NCBI GenBank assembly: GCA_947494805.1
Contig: CANLWK010000007.1
Coordinates: forward strand, 62,001-126,000
Length of the DNA stretch: 64,000 bases
Source: an uncultured Croceitalea sp.
GTDB lineage: Bacteria > Bacteroidota > Bacteroidia > Flavobacteriales > Flavobacteriaceae
Direction of reading: 5' to 3'
The position numbers and the translations under genes were made by a program. The notes below the pieces were generated by a model. It saw only the letters and a program-made list of their open reading frames with translations, was not told the origin of the DNA and searched no databases. Below, piece after piece: positions 43,859 through 51,651 of the stretch (positions are counted from its first letter, which is position 1; each line of letters begins with the position of its first letter).

Positions 43859-45847
43859 ATGAAATTCAAAGTTGTATCAGCATTCAAACCTACTGGTGAC
43901 CAACCGCAGGCAATTAAAAAACTGGCAGATGGCATTGTAACTGGTGATGAGCACCAAACCTTACTTGGTGTAACAGGTTCTGGCAAAACATTTACTGTAG
44001 CCAATGTTGTGGAACAAGTGCAACGACCGACATTGGTCTTGGCGCACAATAAGACCTTGGCAGCCCAATTGTACTCAGAGTTCAAGCAGTTCTTTCCAGA
44101 GAATGCCATTGAATACTTTGTATCGTATTACGATTATTACCAGCCTGAGGCTTATATACCCACCAGCGGAACATATATTGAAAAGGACCTTTCGATTAAT
44201 GAGGATATTGAAAAGCTTCGATTAAGTGCAACCTCATCACTACTATCAGGCCGCAGGGACGTTCTGGTCGTGGCCTCGGTTTCATGTTTGTATGGAATTG
44301 GAAATCCGGTCGAATTTCAGAAAAACGTAATATCCATACATCGTGATCAGGTCATATCAAGAACAAAATTTTTACACCAATTGGTGCAAAGCCTGTATTC
44401 GCGAACAACTGCAGATTTTAGAAACGGTAATTTCAGGGTAAAAGGTGATGTCGTCGATGTATTTCCAGGATATGCCGATCATGCTTTTCGCATCCATTTT
44501 TTTGGTGACGAGATTGAAGAAATTGAGGCCCTGGATCCCTTCAATAATAATGTTATTGAGATTTATGATAACCTAAATATTTATCCGGCCAATATGTTTG
44601 TCACCTCACCTGACATACTCCAAAATGCCATTCACTCCATTCAAGATGACTTGGTCAAACAAGTGGATTATTTCAAAGAAATAGGCAGGCCATTGGAAGC
44701 GAAACGCCTAGAAGAGCGTACTAATTTTGACCTAGAAATGATTCGCGAACTCGGATACTGCTCAGGAATCGAAAACTATTCAAGATATCTCGACGGTAGA
44801 GATCCTGGTACCCGTCCTTTCTGTTTGCTCGATTATTTTCCAGATGATTATTTAATGGTCATTGACGAAAGTCATGTTACAATTCCACAGGTACATGCCA
44901 TGTATGGTGGTGACCGTTCCCGTAAAGAAAACTTGGTAGAGTACGGTTTCAGGTTACCTGCGGCCATGGACAATCGGCCTTTAAAGTTTGAAGAATTCGA
45001 AGCTTTACAGAATCAAGCCATTTACGTGAGTGCCACTCCGGCTGATTATGAATTGCAGTTAAGTGAAGGGGTTTATGTAGAACAGGTTATTCGCCCAACG
45101 GGATTATTGGATCCAATTATTGAGGTAAGGCCAAGTCTTAATCAAATTGATGATTTGATAGAAGAAATCCAAAAAAGGGTGGAACTTGATGAAAGAACGC
45201 TTGTGACCACGCTAACAAAACGTATGGCCGAGGAATTGACCAAATACCTATCTCGAATCGATGTACGGTGCCGCTATATCCATAGTGATGTAGATACTTT
45301 GGAACGAGTAGAGATCATGCAAGATTTACGAAAGGGCGTCTTTGATGTGCTCATTGGTGTAAATCTATTACGTGAAGGACTGGATTTACCAGAAGTTTCT
45401 TTAGTGGCCATTTTAGATGCAGATAAAGAAGGATTTTTAAGGAGCAACCGTTCATTGACCCAAACTGTTGGTCGTGCTGCAAGGCATTTAAACGGTATGG
45501 CCATCATGTATGCAGATACCATAACGGAAAGTATGCAAAAGACAATTGACGAAACCAATTACCGAAGGGAAAAGCAGATTGCCTACAATACCGAGCACAA
45601 TATAAAACCAAAAGCACTGAATAAAAGTCTGGATAGCGCTTTGGCCAAAAACTCAGTATCGACCTATCATTTTCAAAAAGAAGAATTAAGAGCCGCAGAA
45701 CCTGATTTGGCCTATTTGACCCCAGAACAAAAAGCGAAGATCATACAACAAAAACGTAAGGCCATGGAAAAAGCCGCGAAGGAGCTGAATTTTATGGAAG
45801 CGGCCAAACTTAGGGATGAGATAAAAATGTTACAGGAACAAGATTAA
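43859..45847 (+). CDS. uvrB: Excinuclease ABC subunit B
   Basis: The damage-verifying helicase of nucleotide excision repair. The 662-residue length is standard. Motifs: Walker A GVTGSGKT (37-44), the beta-hairpin region FVSYYDYYQPEAYIP, DESHVTIPQ (motif II), the SATP segment (motif III), the IHSDVDTLERVEIM and GVNLLREGLDLPEVSLVAI segments (motifs IV-V) and the QTVGRAARH motif VI. A UVR domain at the C-terminus (KAAKELNFMEAAKLRDEI) contacts UvrC and UvrA. It has 159 bp of leader DNA after the ABC permease; no full promoter match is seen, though TTTATTTG lies about 35 bp before the start. Confidence 0.97.
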   Translation: MKFKVVSAFKPTGDQPQAIKKLADGIVTGDEHQTLLGVTGSGKTFTVANVVEQVQRPTLVLAHNKTLAAQLYSEFKQFFPENAIEYFVSYYDYYQPEAYIPTSGTYIEKDLSINEDIEKLRLSATSSLLSGRRDVLVVASVSCLYGIGNPVEFQKNVISIHRDQVISRTKFLHQLVQSLYSRTTADFRNGNFRVKGDVVDVFPGYADHAFRIHFFGDEIEEIEALDPFNNNVIEIYDNLNIYPANMFVTSPDILQNAIHSIQDDLVKQVDYFKEIGRPLEAKRLEERTNFDLEMIRELGYCSGIENYSRYLDGRDPGTRPFCLLDYFPDDYLMVIDESHVTIPQVHAMYGGDRSRKENLVEYGFRLPAAMDNRPLKFEEFEALQNQAIYVSATPADYELQLSEGVYVEQVIRPTGLLDPIIEVRPSLNQIDDLIEEIQKRVELDERTLVTTLTKRMAEELTKYLSRIDVRCRYIHSDVDTLERVEIMQDLRKGVFDVLIGVNLLREGLDLPEVSLVAILDADKEGFLRSNRSLTQTVGRAARHLNGMAIMYADTITESMQKTIDETNYRREKQIAYNTEHNIKPKALNKSLDSALAKNSVSTYHFQKEELRAAEPDLAYLTPEQKAKIIQQKRKAMEKAAKELNFMEAAKLRDEIKMLQEQD

Positions 45848-45854
45848 AAAAAGA

Positions 45855-45875
45855 AAGCGTCGCATTTGCGACGTT
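45855..45875. terminator. Bidirectional terminator between uvrB and hsp20
   Basis: A hairpin with stem AAGCGTCGC against GCGACGTTT (one G-T pair) and loop ATTT. A-rich and T-rich flanks stand on both sides, so it can serve the converging uvrB and hsp20 genes. A second short hairpin, GGCACC with GGTGCC around AGAA, lies at 45909-45924. Confidence 0.75.
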
Positions 45876-45932
45876 TTCCCTAACTAACCAACTAAACAAC
45901 CAACCTACGGCACCAGAAGGTGCCATATTTCT

Positions 45933-46358
45933 TTATTTTATTTCAATTAGACGCTTTGGTTTAGGTAGCGCCTCTTCTTTTTTAGGCAATGTCAATTTCA
46001 AAATACCAGCTTCATATGCCGCATTGATCTTACCCCCATCAATGGTTTCAGGTAAAGTAAAAACCCTCTTGAATGAACTATAAGAGAACTCTCTTCTAGT
46101 AATCTTATCCTCTTTACTATCTTTGGTGCGCTTCACTTCAGATGAAACGGTAAGCACTTCGTTGTCCAATTCTATGTTAAAATCGTCCCTTTTAAATCCT
46201 GGTACCGCGAACTCAAGTTCAAAACCCGCATCATGTTCGCTAATGTTTACTGCAGGAACATTGTGACGCATATTTTCCATACCGCCAAACCAGTCGGGAT
46301 TTAAAATATCATTCATTAAACTTGGAAAAAACACATTATTTCTTTTCACTAAACTCAT
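45933..46358 (-). CDS. Hsp20/alpha-crystallin small heat-shock protein
   Basis: A small heat-shock chaperone that binds unfolding proteins and forms oligomers. The alpha-crystallin domain covers about residues 35-130: VNISEHDAGFELEFAVPGF, then LDNEVLTVSSE, FSYSSFKRVFTLPE, and the closing A-x-x-x-n-G-I/V-L motif, here AAYEAGILKLTLPK. The C-terminal IEIK tail may take the I-x-I role. ATG at 46358 (MSLVKRNN) is preferred; an upstream ATG at 46391 would add eleven atypical residues. Upstream DNA carries several TGTCA/GACA elements that might be a heat-shock operator. Confidence 0.93.
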   Translation of the reverse strand: MSLVKRNNVFFPSLMNDILNPDWFGGMENMRHNVPAVNISEHDAGFELEFAVPGFKRDDFNIELDNEVLTVSSEVKRTKDSKEDKITRREFSYSSFKRVFTLPETIDGGKINAAYEAGILKLTLPKKEEALPKPKRLIEIK

Positions 46359-46415
46359 GGTGTAATTTTTTTGATTAAACTTCACCAACAAGTAGTCAAA
46401 AGCTGTACCAGAAGA

Positions 46416-46440
46416 AAAAACTGTCTTTTTGACAGTTTTT
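46416..46440. terminator. Hairpin with 10-bp perfect stem between TerB-like gene and hsp20
   Basis: AAAAACTGTC and GACAGTTTTT enclose a TTTTT loop. On the minus strand it follows the TerB-like gene by about 60 bp and ends in a T run, so it can terminate that transcript. It lies 58 bp before the hsp20 start and contains GACAG, so it could also act as an operator. Confidence 0.6.
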
Positions 46441-46501
46441 AGATGCAGTTTAATGTCATTATGGCATTTTATTATATACAGATTACCTGAAATTGACAGT
46501 A

Positions 46502-46909
46502 CTAGTTGTAGTGTGCCTTAAAAATATTCAGAAGAACTTCGGTAGGTACCATTTTATTGGGGTATTTATGCATCACTTCCAACACTTGAGAAATAGCTGA
46601 CGGCGGAAGCCCCATCCACAGTCCAACATTATGCAGTCGTTCAATCTCTTTGTCATGTTGCTCTTTGTCGATGTTCATCAATAACAGTAAGCGATGGAAC
46701 TGCACAATTTTATCCAATTGCGAAGATGGCTTCTTTACCTGTGTTTGTTTGCGCAATAGCCCATCAAGAGAAGCCTTTTTGACTTCTAATAGGTTGGCAA
46801 CACTCAATAAAAAATCGTATTCAGATTCTTTGATTTTATAATCAACACGTGCAAAATCAATAAGCTCACTTAAGATACTAAGCTTTTCTTCGTAGGTATT
46901 CATTGGCAA
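46502..46909 (-). CDS. TerB-like small helical protein
   Basis: A 135-residue all-helical cytoplasmic protein that resembles the TerB (tellurite-resistance TerB/DjlA N-terminal) fold: a first helix with LSELIDFARVD, an IKESEYDFLLSVANLLEV helix pair and later FHRLLLLMNIDKEQHDKEIERL, which has the acidic pattern of the family. Flavobacterial homologues beside uvrB are sometimes named as an excinuclease subunit in databases, but there is no nuclease or helicase motif here. The function is unknown; metal binding is possible by the acidic residues. A second ATG at 46903 is an alternative start. Confidence 0.7.
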   Translation of the reverse strand: MPMNTYEEKLSILSELIDFARVDYKIKESEYDFLLSVANLLEVKKASLDGLLRKQTQVKKPSSQLDKIVQFHRLLLLMNIDKEQHDKEIERLHNVGLWMGLPPSAISQVLEVMHKYPNKMVPTEVLLNIFKAHYN

Positions 46910-46954
46910 AGATTATATAACCATAACTCTCTGAGCCACATTTTCGTATAAAAA

Positions 46955-46976
46955 AACCCTGAATTACTTCAGGGTT
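46955..46976 (-). terminator. Intrinsic terminator of the small periplasmic gene
   Basis: A perfect 9-bp stem, AACCCTGAA with TTCAGGGTT, around a TTAC loop. On the minus strand it is followed by a run of seven T, about 30 bp after the stop codon at 47005. Confidence 0.9.
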
Positions 46977-47004
46977 CCTTAGCTAATTTAAATAATCACA
47001 ATTT

Positions 47005-47340
47005 CTATGCAGAAATTCTAACTGCAACGGTAAAAGCTTTTCCAGTGCTCATACGGTCTAAATTGACCTTCTTATAGTTTAAACGTCCCTTTACAAAGCG
47101 CTCTAAAACCTCATTTTCAGTATCTACGGACAAGACTACGATTTCACCATCTTTGTTAATGACAAAATGTACATGCGCGGTTAAATCTTCAGTAACCTTG
47201 AACGTATTTCGCTCTAACATGTCATGGATTTGGTGCGCTAATGCTTTTGCTGGATCAACGGTTTTTGGATTACTGTTTGCAGAAACACTTCCAACAGTTA
47301 ACATCGTAACTGCAAATAAGACTAAACTGATTTTTCTCAT
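47005..47340 (-). CDS. Small secreted protein, TonB-C-like domain
   Basis: A 111-residue protein with a signal peptide (cut about VGSVSA). The mature part shows a VHFVINKDGEIVVLSVDTEN strand-turn-strand and a following helix RFVKGRLNYKKV, the pattern of the TonB C-terminal (energy transducer) fold in single-domain form. It is periplasmic, with no membrane anchor left after cleavage. Such small proteins are frequent in Flavobacteria without known function. A 7-bp inverted repeat (47359-47376) lies 18 bp before the start and a strong terminator follows the gene, so it is a single-gene transcript. Confidence 0.7.
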   Translation of the reverse strand: MRKISLVLFAVTMLTVGSVSANSNPKTVDPAKALAHQIHDMLERNTFKVTEDLTAHVHFVINKDGEIVVLSVDTENEVLERFVKGRLNYKKVNLDRMSTGKAFTVAVRISA

Positions 47341-47758
47341 AATGATTTCGTTTTTTGTTCCTGATAACTATCAGGAGCTGATTTGATGAATATGACTAAA
47401 AGATGTCTCTGAAATAAGAATGTTACAGTCAAAAATGATTTTAACAATCATTTATTAAATTTCCATTTCATATCGACATCACAAAATTAAATGGAAAATG
47501 AGAATGGCACATCCTGAACATTGATGTTTAATCCATTCTTAAACTAAAGAACCACGAGCTTACATAAATCTAACATAAGCAAATGAAAGTTTGTTTTTAT
47601 ACTTTTTGAACTTTGCGCTCAAAGGATAAGTATTATACCAAGAAGATTGGCTTTTAAAAAAATTGACTTCAATGAATTATGGTAATGCCCATTAAAAACA
47701 AAAAAAGGGCAATGTTATACGAACATTACCCCTTTGACATTTGTTATAGGCTGTCTTG
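47341..47758. other. Intergenic region between sucC and small periplasmic gene
   Basis: The 418 bp contain no supported gene. I see an inverted repeat TCCTGAT/ATCAGGA at 47359-47376 in the leader of the minus-strand gene and the sucC terminator hairpin at 47704-47735. The rest is AT-rich; a full promoter match for the small gene was not found. Confidence 0.6.
47704..47735 (-). terminator. Intrinsic terminator of sucC
   Basis: A stem of AATGTT with AACATT, extended by GGG with CCC and AAA with TTT after one unpaired position, encloses ATACG. On the minus strand it ends in a long T run about 25 bp after the sucC stop codon. Confidence 0.8.
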
Positions 47759-48952
47759 TTATGCCAAGACTTCTTTCACCTTATCGGCAGCTTCTTGAAA
47801 CTGAACTGCCGAATGAACGGCCAATCCAGAATTGTCAATTATCTCTTTGGCGAGTTCAGCATTGGTTCCCTGCAATCTGACAATGATGGGCACTTTAATC
47901 GCATCTCCCATATTCTTGTATGCGTCAACAACGCCCTGGGCAACACGGTCACAACGAACAATTCCGCCAAAGATGTTAATGAGAATCGCTTTGACATTTG
48001 GGTCCTTGAGAATGATTCGAAAAGCCTCTTCAACCCGTTTTGCATCTGCGGTACCACCAACATCCAAGAAATTGGCAGGTTCACCACCGGCCATTTTAAT
48101 CAAATCCATGGTCGCCATTGCCAAACCGGCACCGTTGACCATGCAACCGACATTACCATCCAAATCTACATAATTCAAACCTACTGCTCTAGCCTCAACC
48201 TCAATAGCATTCTCTTCACGTAGGTCACGCATTTCGGCATACTGTTTTCTGCGGTACAATGCATTGTCATCGATAGATACTTTAGCATCAACTGCCATAA
48301 TCTTATCATCAGATGTCTTTAACACCGGATTGATTTCAAACATATTTGAATCACTCTCTACATAAGCACGATACAGCGCAGTGACAAACTTTGTCATTTC
48401 TTTAAAAGCCATACCCGACAACCCTAAGTTGAAAGCAATCTTTCGTGCTTGAAAAGGCATTAATCCTGTTGCAGGATCAATTTCTTCGGTAAATATCAAA
48501 TGCGGCGTTTTCTCGGCAACCTCTTCAATATCCATTCCACCTTCTGTGGAATACATTATCATATTTCTACCGGTACCCCTGTTCAATAAAACAGACATGT
48601 AAAACTCATTGGTTTCACTATCACCTGGATAGTATACATCTTCAGCTATCAATACCTGATGTACCTTTTTACCTTCAGCAGAGGTCTGGGGTGTTATTAG
48701 GTTCATTCCAATGATCGAACCTGACAACTCTTCAACTTCTTTTAAGTTTTTAGCCAATTTCACACCACCGCCTTTACCGCGGCCACCGGCATGTACCTGG
48801 GCTTTAATTACATGCCAACCAGTACCGGTCTCTTGTGTCAATTGTTTTGCTGCATCAACCGCCTCTTTGGCGTTATGGGCAACGATACCACGCTGAATGC
48901 GCACACCAAAACTTGCTAAAATCTCTTTCCCTTGATATTCATGAAGGTTCAT
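47759..48952 (-). CDS. sucC: Succinyl-CoA synthetase beta subunit (ADP-forming)
   Basis: The nucleotide-binding subunit of succinyl-CoA synthetase in the citric acid cycle. The 397-residue protein has an ATP-grasp N-terminal domain (MNLHEYQGKEILASFGV, VKAQVHAGGRGKGGGVKLAK, MFEINPVL and DAKVSIDDNA for the metal ligands) and a CoA-ligase-type C-terminal domain with GNVGCMVNGAGLAMATMDLI and FGGIVRCDRVA. All are intact. The alpha subunit gene (sucD) is not next to it, which is usual in Flavobacteria. It has its own terminator and a -7 element. Confidence 0.97.
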   Translation of the reverse strand: MNLHEYQGKEILASFGVRIQRGIVAHNAKEAVDAAKQLTQETGTGWHVIKAQVHAGGRGKGGGVKLAKNLKEVEELSGSIIGMNLITPQTSAEGKKVHQVLIAEDVYYPGDSETNEFYMSVLLNRGTGRNMIMYSTEGGMDIEEVAEKTPHLIFTEEIDPATGLMPFQARKIAFNLGLSGMAFKEMTKFVTALYRAYVESDSNMFEINPVLKTSDDKIMAVDAKVSIDDNALYRRKQYAEMRDLREENAIEVEARAVGLNYVDLDGNVGCMVNGAGLAMATMDLIKMAGGEPANFLDVGGTADAKRVEEAFRIILKDPNVKAILINIFGGIVRCDRVAQGVVDAYKNMGDAIKVPIIVRLQGTNAELAKEIIDNSGLAVHSAVQFQEAADKVKEVLA

Positions 48953-48978
48953 ATGATGGTAGAATTATATTAGGGCAC

Positions 48979-48986
48979 AAAAATAG
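48979..48986 (-). promoter_or_regulatory. Candidate -7 element for sucC
   Basis: On the minus strand TATTTTTG fits TAnnTTTG, 26 bp before the sucC ATG. Upstream at 19 bp stands TTTTCG rather than TTG, so the -33 part is weak. Confidence 0.45.
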
Positions 48987-49046
48987 CAAACCACACCGTA
49001 TAATCGAAAATTTATATGATCCAATTACCAAAAGTACTTTGACGCA

Positions 49047-49688
49047 CTATTGTGCCTTATAGTCCTCGAAATCCAAAGGGTCAAAATTTTTAAAATGTCC
49101 ATTCATTTCGATAACGGCCTTAGTTCTGTTGATCTGGTTCAAAATTGTGATCGTATTGTTCAAATGTGACTTGATATATTCAAGACGTTCCGTTTCATTT
49201 GTCAATTGCAACAATTCGTATTCTTGCTCAAAAGAAAGCCCCATTTTATGTGCAAAAGCGTAGCTATTGAATTTTTCAAGCGAGACCTCGGGCAATTGTA
49301 CGGCCATCAAATCGTATAGTTCCTCTATTTTTCGTAACACTTCTTTGCGAAGACTCTCATCGGCATCATGGTCAAACTCTAAAAATTCAACCTCTCCGCC
49401 AGCATACATTTTTCCATCCATTTGGTTCTCAAAGGTAAGGATGCGAAATACTTGACGGGCGACACAGACCACATCCATTTCACCAGCTTCATAGGTATTG
49501 ACCACCTCTACCAATTGCACTTCGGTACCAAATACCATTTTATCATTAATGTAAACAGGTATACCAAAAGTAATCGCCTCTTCACGACAGTCATTTATCA
49601 GTTGACGGTAGCGTTCTTCAAAAATATGTAAGGGAACTGTTTCACCAGGGTAAAAAACCGATTGTAGTGGAAACAAAGGTAGTTTCAT
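49047..49688 (-). CDS. Lon-substrate-binding-domain protein
   Basis: A 213-residue cytoplasmic protein with the N-terminal substrate-binding domain of Lon protease (PF02190) but no ATPase or protease part. The opening MKLPLFPLQSVFYPGETVPLHIFEERYRQ is highly characteristic, followed by FGIPVY, the VVNTYEAGEMDVVCVARQVFRI strand group and a C-terminal helical bundle. Standalone proteins of this type are common; their function is not settled (regulatory or protein quality-control adaptors are proposed). It is tandem with sucC (94 bp apart) and divergent from lysA. Confidence 0.9.
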   Translation of the reverse strand: MKLPLFPLQSVFYPGETVPLHIFEERYRQLINDCREEAITFGIPVYINDKMVFGTEVQLVEVVNTYEAGEMDVVCVARQVFRILTFENQMDGKMYAGGEVEFLEFDHDADESLRKEVLRKIEELYDLMAVQLPEVSLEKFNSYAFAHKMGLSFEQEYELLQLTNETERLEYIKSHLNNTITILNQINRTKAVIEMNGHFKNFDPLDFEDYKAQ

Positions 49689-49703
49689 AAGCTTCTTTTT
49701 TGC

Positions 49704-49734
49704 CTAAATTAAGCACTGATCGACAACAAAGCAA
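49704..49734 (-). promoter_or_regulatory. Candidate promoter for the Lon-domain gene
   Basis: Minus-strand TTG at 49734-49732 and TAATTTAG at 49711-49704, one mismatch from TAnnTTTG, are 20 bp apart, about 15 bp before the start codon. Confidence 0.4.
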
Positions 49735-49795
49735 GGGTATTTTATTGTTATTTTTATAACAAATTGTTGTATTTATTTGATTGAGCATCGTTTTT

Positions 49796-49826
49796 TTGTG
49801 TTAAAACATATCGTATTTTAGATTTG
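49796..49826 (+). promoter_or_regulatory. Promoter of lysA
   Basis: TTG at 49796-49798 (within TTTTTTTG) and TAGATTTG at 49819-49826, spaced by 20 bp, form a complete Bacteroidota-type promoter 14 bp before the lysA ATG, so the leader is very short. Confidence 0.75.
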
Positions 49827-49840
49827 ACAAAAATTTATAC

Positions 49841-51082
49841 ATGGAAAACTCAACCCTGCTCGCTATTGCCAATCAATTTGGTGCACCCATATATGTTTAT
49901 GATGCTGAAAAAATTAGCTCACAATACCAACGATTGACCAAAGCGTTTAAGGGTGTTGAAAGTTTGCGGTTGAATTATGCCTGCAAAGCACTTTCGAACA
50001 TAGCGGTACTGCGCCTAATGAACAGTTTGGGCAGCGGCTTGGACACGGTATCCATTCAAGAGGTCAAACTGGGACTATTGGCAGGTTTTAAGCCCGAAGA
50101 TATTATATACACCCCGAACGGAGTATCTCTTGAAGAAATTGAAGAAGCCTCGGCCCTTGGGGTTCAGGTCAATATCGATAACCTTTCGGTACTGGAACAG
50201 TTTGGTAGCAAACACCCTGATATTCCTGTTTGCATACGAATCAACCCACATGTGATGGCGGGGGGCAATTCAAATATATCGGTAGGACATATCGATTCTA
50301 AATTCGGAATCAGCATCCATCAAATTCCGCATTTATTACGCATCGTGGAATTGACGAATATGAATATCAACGGCATTCATATGCATACAGGAAGTGATAT
50401 ACTTGATATCGATGTTTTTTTATATGCGTCAGAAATTCTTTTTGACACGGCAAAGAACTTTAAGAACCTTGATTTTATTGACTTTGGAAGTGGATTCAAA
50501 GTACCATACAAGACTGGTGATATCGAGACCAATGTTGAAGAATTGGGCAAAAAATTGACCAAACGCTTTAATGAATTCTGCACAGCATATGGTAGACCGC
50601 TAACACTTGCTTTTGAGCCCGGAAAATTCTTGGTGAGCGAGGCAGGATACTTTTTAGCCAAGGTTAATGTGGTCAAGCAAACCACTTCAACGGTTTTTGC
50701 CAGTGTAGATTCAGGCTTTAACCACCTTATCAGACCAATGCTTTATGGCTCGGCCCATCAAATAGTGAATATTTCAAATCCTGAGGGCCGCGAACGCTAC
50801 TATTCCGTTGTCGGTTATATCTGTGAGACAGACACTTTTGGCAGTAATCGAAGAATCAATGAAATCAAAGAAGGTGATGTTTTGGCGTTCAAAAATGCCG
50901 GAGCCTACTGTTTCACCATGGCGAGTAATTACAATTCGCGATACCGACCAGCGGAAGTGTTATTTTATCAGGGTAAAGCACATTTGATTCGTGAACGCGA
51001 GACTTTTGATGACATTCTCAAAAACCAAGTAGATATTTCAGCTGTTTTTGAGCCCAAACAACAGCATGTCGCGGCGAAATAA
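49841..51082 (+). CDS. lysA: Diaminopimelate decarboxylase
   Basis: A PLP enzyme that makes L-lysine from meso-diaminopimelate, the last step of the pathway to which dapD belongs. The 413-residue protein has the fold-III (alanine-racemase-like) pattern: LNYACKALSN with the PLP Lys49, HVMAGGNSNISVGHIDSKFG, GIHMHTGSDI, a FGSGFKVPY phosphate loop, FEPGKFLVSEAG and the active-site Cys in CETDTFG near residue 329, and an AYCFTMASNYNSR end segment. It is transcribed from a clear promoter and ends at a hairpin terminator. Confidence 0.95.
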   Translation: MENSTLLAIANQFGAPIYVYDAEKISSQYQRLTKAFKGVESLRLNYACKALSNIAVLRLMNSLGSGLDTVSIQEVKLGLLAGFKPEDIIYTPNGVSLEEIEEASALGVQVNIDNLSVLEQFGSKHPDIPVCIRINPHVMAGGNSNISVGHIDSKFGISIHQIPHLLRIVELTNMNINGIHMHTGSDILDIDVFLYASEILFDTAKNFKNLDFIDFGSGFKVPYKTGDIETNVEELGKKLTKRFNEFCTAYGRPLTLAFEPGKFLVSEAGYFLAKVNVVKQTTSTVFASVDSGFNHLIRPMLYGSAHQIVNISNPEGRERYYSVVGYICETDTFGSNRRINEIKEGDVLAFKNAGAYCFTMASNYNSRYRPAEVLFYQGKAHLIRERETFDDILKNQVDISAVFEPKQQHVAAK

Positions 51083-51100
51083 ATTGGCACAATTTTCGTT

Positions 51101-51138
51101 AGTTTTGATATAGTCCTTAGACTAAAGTCAAAACTTTT
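51101..51138 (+). terminator. Terminator hairpin after lysA
   Basis: AGTTTTGA pairs with TCAAAACT and encloses a second stem, TAGTC with GACTA around CTTA; TTTAATTT follows. It fills most of the 61-bp space before the thioredoxin gene, so it may also shape the leader of that gene. Confidence 0.7.
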
Positions 51139-51143
51139 AATTT

Positions 51144-51650
51144 ATGCGCATCCTTTTTATCGCAGTTGTCTTCATGTTTACCCTAGCCAGCAATGCACAA
51201 GAAGTTCAGTGGATTTCATGGCAAGAAGCCGTTGCCCTTTCTAAATCAGATGATATTCCAAAAAAGGTTTTTGTCGATGTCTACACCGATTGGTGCGGAT
51301 GGTGCAAAAAAATGGATAAGGATACTTTTCAAAATCCAGAGGTAGCCGCATACATGACCGAGAACTATTACATGGTCAAAATGGATGCAGAAGGTAAAGA
51401 TCCCATTACATACGATGGTAGAACCTTTAATTTTGTAGCCCAAGGGCGTCGTGGTTATCATGAGCTTGCTGCAGCTTTGCTACAAGGAAAAATGAGTTAT
51501 CCGACAGTCATATTTTTAGATGAAGAGCTTAAGATGTTATCACCTGTACCAGGCTATCAAAAGGTCAAGCCGTTTATGAAAATTGCCCGATACTTTGGTG
51601 AAAACATTTACAAAGAAAAAGACTGGAAGGCCTACTCAAGCAGCAAATAG
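51144..51650 (+). CDS. Secreted thioredoxin-fold protein
   Basis: A 168-residue exported protein with a signal peptide (cut about residue 18, SNA|Q) and a thioredoxin-like domain. The redox site is DWCGWCKKM with Cys51 and Cys54, and the cis-Pro is in MSYPTVIFLD. The insert AEGKDPITYDGRTFNF is typical of the thioredoxin_7/DUF255-like branch. It is periplasmic and probably assists disulfide reduction or cytochrome maturation. Its stop codon is one base from that of the convergent serine-hydrolase gene. It lies after the lysA terminator. Confidence 0.88.
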   Translation: MRILFIAVVFMFTLASNAQEVQWISWQEAVALSKSDDIPKKVFVDVYTDWCGWCKKMDKDTFQNPEVAAYMTENYYMVKMDAEGKDPITYDGRTFNFVAQGRRGYHELAAALLQGKMSYPTVIFLDEELKMLSPVPGYQKVKPFMKIARYFGENIYKEKDWKAYSSSK

Positions 51651-51651
51651 T

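Noticed and set aside
46502-46909. Considered a second excinuclease-related protein because of its place near uvrB
   Set aside because: It has no nuclease, helicase or UVR motif; the helical pattern fits TerB-like proteins better.
47756-48223. Long plus-strand open frame opposite sucC
   Set aside because: It is antisense to a fully conserved sucC gene, has no promoter or recognisable domain, and reflects codon bias on the other strand.
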